A stretch of 15,442 nucleotides of DNA from Clostridium sp. CAG:448 (GTDB lineage: Bacteria; Bacillota; Clostridia; Oscillospirales; CAG-272). The stretch is from NCBI GenBank assembly GCA_000433415.1, contig FR890559.1:1-15442 (forward strand). Reading direction: 5' to 3'. The translations under genes and the position numbers were made by a program. This document shows positions 12,873 through 15,442 of this stretch, piece after piece. Position 1 is the first letter of the stretch, and every line of letters starts with the position of its first letter. The notes under the pieces are model-generated. The model saw only the letters and a list, made by a program, of their open reading frames with translations. It did not search any database and had not been told where the DNA came from.

Positions 12873-14453
12873 TCACACCCCGCTCTTACCGTAATTGGAA
12901 AGAACGCGGGCGGAAGGGTCATCCACATCACAACCGGCAAATGAACGGTTCGGCATCCAAAAGCCGGCAATCATATCGGACTGACCGGGGTAGTATTTTT
13001 CAAACAGTTCCCTATACAAAAGGGACTCTTTGGTAAACGGCATTGCATGCGGATAACGGCGACGCTTTTCCTCATATTCCTCCTGTGTGTAGAGGGTTTC
13101 GGCATACGCTTTGAGGTCATCTACCATAGAATGCCCCACCGCATCGGAGAATGCCGCCTTTTCCCGCCACAGAATCTCCTGCGGTAAATAATCCTCCCGG
13201 TCAAACGCATGCCGCAACAGATATTTTCCCATTCCGTAACGGTTACGCTTTTTCTCCGGATCGACACACATCACGTAGCGGACAAAATCCAGATCCCCGA
13301 ACGGTACCCTCGCTTCCAGAGAATTGACCGAAATACAGCGATCCGCCCGCAGGACATCGTACATATGCAATTCTCTGATCCGTTTGACGGATTCTGCCTG
13401 AAATGCGGCGGCGTCCGGAGCAAAATCGGTATATTTATACCCGAACAGTTCGTCTGAAATTTCACCTGTCAGAAGCACGCGGATATCCGTGTTCCGATGA
13501 ATCCACCGGCAAAGCAGGTACATTCCCATGCTGGCGCGGATTGTGGTAATGTCATAGGTTCCCAAAAGCGCAACGACCTGTTCCAGAGAATCCAGCACCT
13601 CTTCCCTTGTCATCATCACCTCGGTGTGGTCACTGCCAATCCACTCCGCCACACGGCGGGCATATTTCAGATCAATCGCATCCTTCTGCATTCCGATGGC
13701 AAATGTTCTGATCGGCCTTTCTGAACGCCGCGCGGCGATGGCGCACACCAGAGAAGAGTCCAATCCACCCGAAAGCAAAAACCCGACTTTCGCATCTGCA
13801 ACCAACCGTTTTTCCACACCGTCAATCAGTTTTTCGCGTATATTTCCGCACACGGTTTCGATATCATCCATGCAAACCTTTTCCACATAGGCAATATCGC
13901 AATAACAGTGAAACGTTCCGTCCTTCCAGTAATGCCCCGGCGGGAACGGCAGAATATGACTGCAAATTCCCACCAGATTTTTCGGCTCACTGGCAAACAC
14001 AGTTACACCGTTGCTGTCGGTCCCGTAATAGAGCGGGCGGATGCCGATTGGGTCCCGTGCGGCAATATAGCTGTCACTTTCTCCGTCATATAAGATCATG
14101 GCAAATTCGGCATCCAAAAGTTCAAACATCCGGGTTCCGTACACACGGTACATGGGGAGAAGAATCTCACAGTCGGAATCGCTCCGGAAGGAGTATTGAC
14201 CCCGAAGCTGATCCCTTATTTTTTCAAAACCGTAGATTTCACCGTTGCACACCAGGTAGCTGTTCTGCAACTGAAAGGGCTGCATTCCCTCGGGAGTCAA
14301 TCCCATAATCGCCAACCGATGAAAACCCAGAAGCCCTCTGCCCGTGTCCACAATTTTTGTATCATCCGGTCCGCGTGAAACCGTTGCATCAAAGCCCGCA
14401 AGAAATGCCCGAAAATCGGAACAAACGCCGCAATAACCAATGATCGAGCACAT
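12873..14453 (-). CDS. asnB: Asparagine synthase (glutamine-hydrolysing)
   Basis: 526 residues. It makes asparagine from aspartate, ATP and glutamine in the cytoplasm. The N-terminal class II amidotransferase domain has the catalytic Cys2 (MCSIIGYCG), SRGPDD at 26-31, HRLAIM at 45-50 and NGEIYG at 70-75. The synthetase domain has the ATP PP-loop SGGLDSS at 228-234, then LLTGEISDELFGYKY and SLEARVPFGD, which fit the AsnB family. Length is near the AsnB norm (E. coli about 554). The ATG follows the stop of the glutamine synthetase gene directly as TAAATG, so translation is probably coupled, with GGGGTCAAG as a moderate ribosome site. The context makes sense: the upstream enzyme makes the glutamine this one uses. 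Confidence 0.96.
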   Translation of the reverse strand: MCSIIGYCGVCSDFRAFLAGFDATVSRGPDDTKIVDTGRGLLGFHRLAIMGLTPEGMQPFQLQNSYLVCNGEIYGFEKIRDQLRGQYSFRSDSDCEILLPMYRVYGTRMFELLDAEFAMILYDGESDSYIAARDPIGIRPLYYGTDSNGVTVFASEPKNLVGICSHILPFPPGHYWKDGTFHCYCDIAYVEKVCMDDIETVCGNIREKLIDGVEKRLVADAKVGFLLSGGLDSSLVCAIAARRSERPIRTFAIGMQKDAIDLKYARRVAEWIGSDHTEVMMTREEVLDSLEQVVALLGTYDITTIRASMGMYLLCRWIHRNTDIRVLLTGEISDELFGYKYTDFAPDAAAFQAESVKRIRELHMYDVLRADRCISVNSLEARVPFGDLDFVRYVMCVDPEKKRNRYGMGKYLLRHAFDREDYLPQEILWREKAAFSDAVGHSMVDDLKAYAETLYTQEEYEEKRRRYPHAMPFTKESLLYRELFEKYYPGQSDMIAGFWMPNRSFAGCDVDDPSARVLSNYGKSGV

Positions 14454-15442
14454 TTACTTGACCCCAAAGAGCAGTTTTCCGTAGGTCGGGAACGGCCAGT
14501 ACTTCTCTGCCGTCATGGTTTCCGCCTGATCGCAGGCAACCCGCAAAACCGCCATTTTCTGCAAAATCACATCCCGGATCATGTGAGACGCTTCCATCAT
14601 ATCGTCAATCAGCTTGCATGCCGTCACCGCCATTTCCAGGTCTGTCACGGCAGTATCAATTTCATCACTCAGCATAGAAAGCGATGAAATGGTGTCCTTT
14701 TCATACTTTCCGGCAAGCGTGGGCAACACGGACGCCTTGGCAATATAGGTATCCGCAAGCTCCTTTGTATACGCCACTACTGCGGGCAAAATCTCTTTCT
14801 TTGCCATGTCAACCATGGTCAGCGCTTCAATTTCAACGGTCTTGCAGTAATTTTCCAACGTAATCTCGTAGCGGGAGCGCAATTCCGCCTCTGTATATAC
14901 CTTGTGGGAAATCAGCATCTCCATGTTCTTCTTTTCCAGCAGTGCAGGCAGTGCGTCCGGCGTTGTACGCAGGTTATGCAATCCGCGCTTCTCGGTTGCC
15001 TCTCGGATCCACGCTTCGTCATACCCGTTTCCGTTGAAAATGATACGCTTATGGACCTTGACGGTTTCACGGATCAGGTCATGCAGTGCCGACTCGAAAT
15101 CCTGTGCGCCTTCCAGACGATCGGCATAAATCCGCAGGGATTCCGCCACGGCGGCATTCAGCATGATGTTGGCACAGGCAATGCTGTTGGAGGAACCCAA
15201 CATCCGGAATTCAAATTTATTGCCGGTAAAGGCAAACGGCGATGTACGGTTACGGTCTGTCGTATCGCGCAGGAAGCGCGGCAACACATGCACACCCAGC
15301 TTCAGAACGGTTTTCTCCGCCGCGTTGTAGGGGGCATCCTTTTCGATGGCATCCAGAACTGCGGTCAGCTCGTCCCCAAGGAACATAGAAACAACCGCAG
15401 GCGGCGCCTCGTTGGCACCAAGACGATGGTCGTTTCCGGCAG
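14454..15442 (-). CDS. glnN: Type III glutamine synthetase, C-terminal part (5' end outside window)
   Basis: The last ~329 residues of a GSIII enzyme, which makes glutamine from glutamate, ammonia and ATP; full-length members have about 700 residues. The frame is open to the window edge, so the ATG at 15386 is internal. Diagnostic stretches are GNDHRLGANEAPPAVVS (just inside the edge), RNRTSPFAFTGNKFEFRMLG with SSNSIACANIMLN, and a helical C-terminal domain ending FPTYGKLLFGVK. The FEFR motif contributes to glutamate/ATP binding in the GS fold. GSIII (GlnN) is common in Bacteroidetes, cyanobacteria and many Clostridia. It is cotranscribed with asnB, zero bases apart. No regulatory site is visible because the promoter is outside. 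Confidence 0.95.
   Translation of the reverse strand, partial: AGNDHRLGANEAPPAVVSMFLGDELTAVLDAIEKDAPYNAAEKTVLKLGVHVLPRFLRDTTDRNRTSPFAFTGNKFEFRMLGSSNSIACANIMLNAAVAESLRIYADRLEGAQDFESALHDLIRETVKVHKRIIFNGNGYDEAWIREATEKRGLHNLRTTPDALPALLEKKNMEMLISHKVYTEAELRSRYEITLENYCKTVEIEALTMVDMAKKEILPAVVAYTKELADTYIAKASVLPTLAGKYEKDTISSLSMLSDEIDTAVTDLEMAVTACKLIDDMMEASHMIRDVILQKMAVLRVACDQAETMTAEKYWPFPTYGKLLFGVK

Overview
The window looks like the edge of an accessory island in a low-to-middle GC Firmicute, probably a gut Clostridia/Oscillospiraceae-type bacterium. This rests on good Shine-Dalgarno sites before most genes, sigma70-type promoters, a type III glutamine synthetase beside an AsnB, a cytoplasmic-looking DUF11 repeat protein of a kind I associate with Clostridia, and a SpoVT/AbrB-type fragment. 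The left part (about 1-9050) is visibly more A+T-rich and full of mobile debris. The right part (about 9160-15442) is more GC-rich and reads as ordinary chromosome.

Left edge (1-500, + strand): the 3' end of a polymorphic-toxin gene (tail of an intein-like HINT domain plus a short C-terminal toxin domain), with a small zinc-finger-like gene overlapping its stop codon in an ATGA arrangement, the likely immunity gene. Next comes transposon wreckage (520-2334): the 3' part of an IS5-family element on the - strand, cut by a complete-looking but dead IS256-family element on the + strand (frameshift plus internal deletion). The IS256 3' noncoding end is unusually long and carries two inverted promoter-like arms. 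Between 2335 and 2672 there is no gene, only a long palindrome and terminator-like hairpins.

Centre (2673-8846, all - strand): six tightly spaced genes that look like one operon. In transcription order: a zinc-ribbon/coiled-coil protein; a 576-residue coiled-coil/helical protein with two membrane segments near its C-terminus; an 88-residue acidic protein; a zinc-ribbon serine protease of the trypsin/HtrA type split by a frameshift; an SPFH (band 7) protein ending in four tandem zinc ribbons; and a four-helix membrane protein. Three of the six carry CxxC zinc ribbons and two or three are membrane-associated. I infer a membrane-surface scaffold with a regulated protease, possibly a stress-response or defence module. 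It somewhat resembles the Bacillus YdjG/YdjI (PspA-associated) system but has additional parts. It is the best candidate here for an incompletely described system.

Right part (9164-15442, all - strand): a 58-residue truncated AbrB/SpoVT-like gene, glutamine-dependent NAD synthetase nadE with a clear promoter and terminator, a DUF11 repeat protein with its own promoter, and asnB directly after a type III glutamine synthetase gene that runs off the right edge. NadE and AsnB both consume glutamine and the synthetase makes it, so this block is nitrogen/glutamine metabolism. No tRNA, rRNA or CRISPR array was seen.
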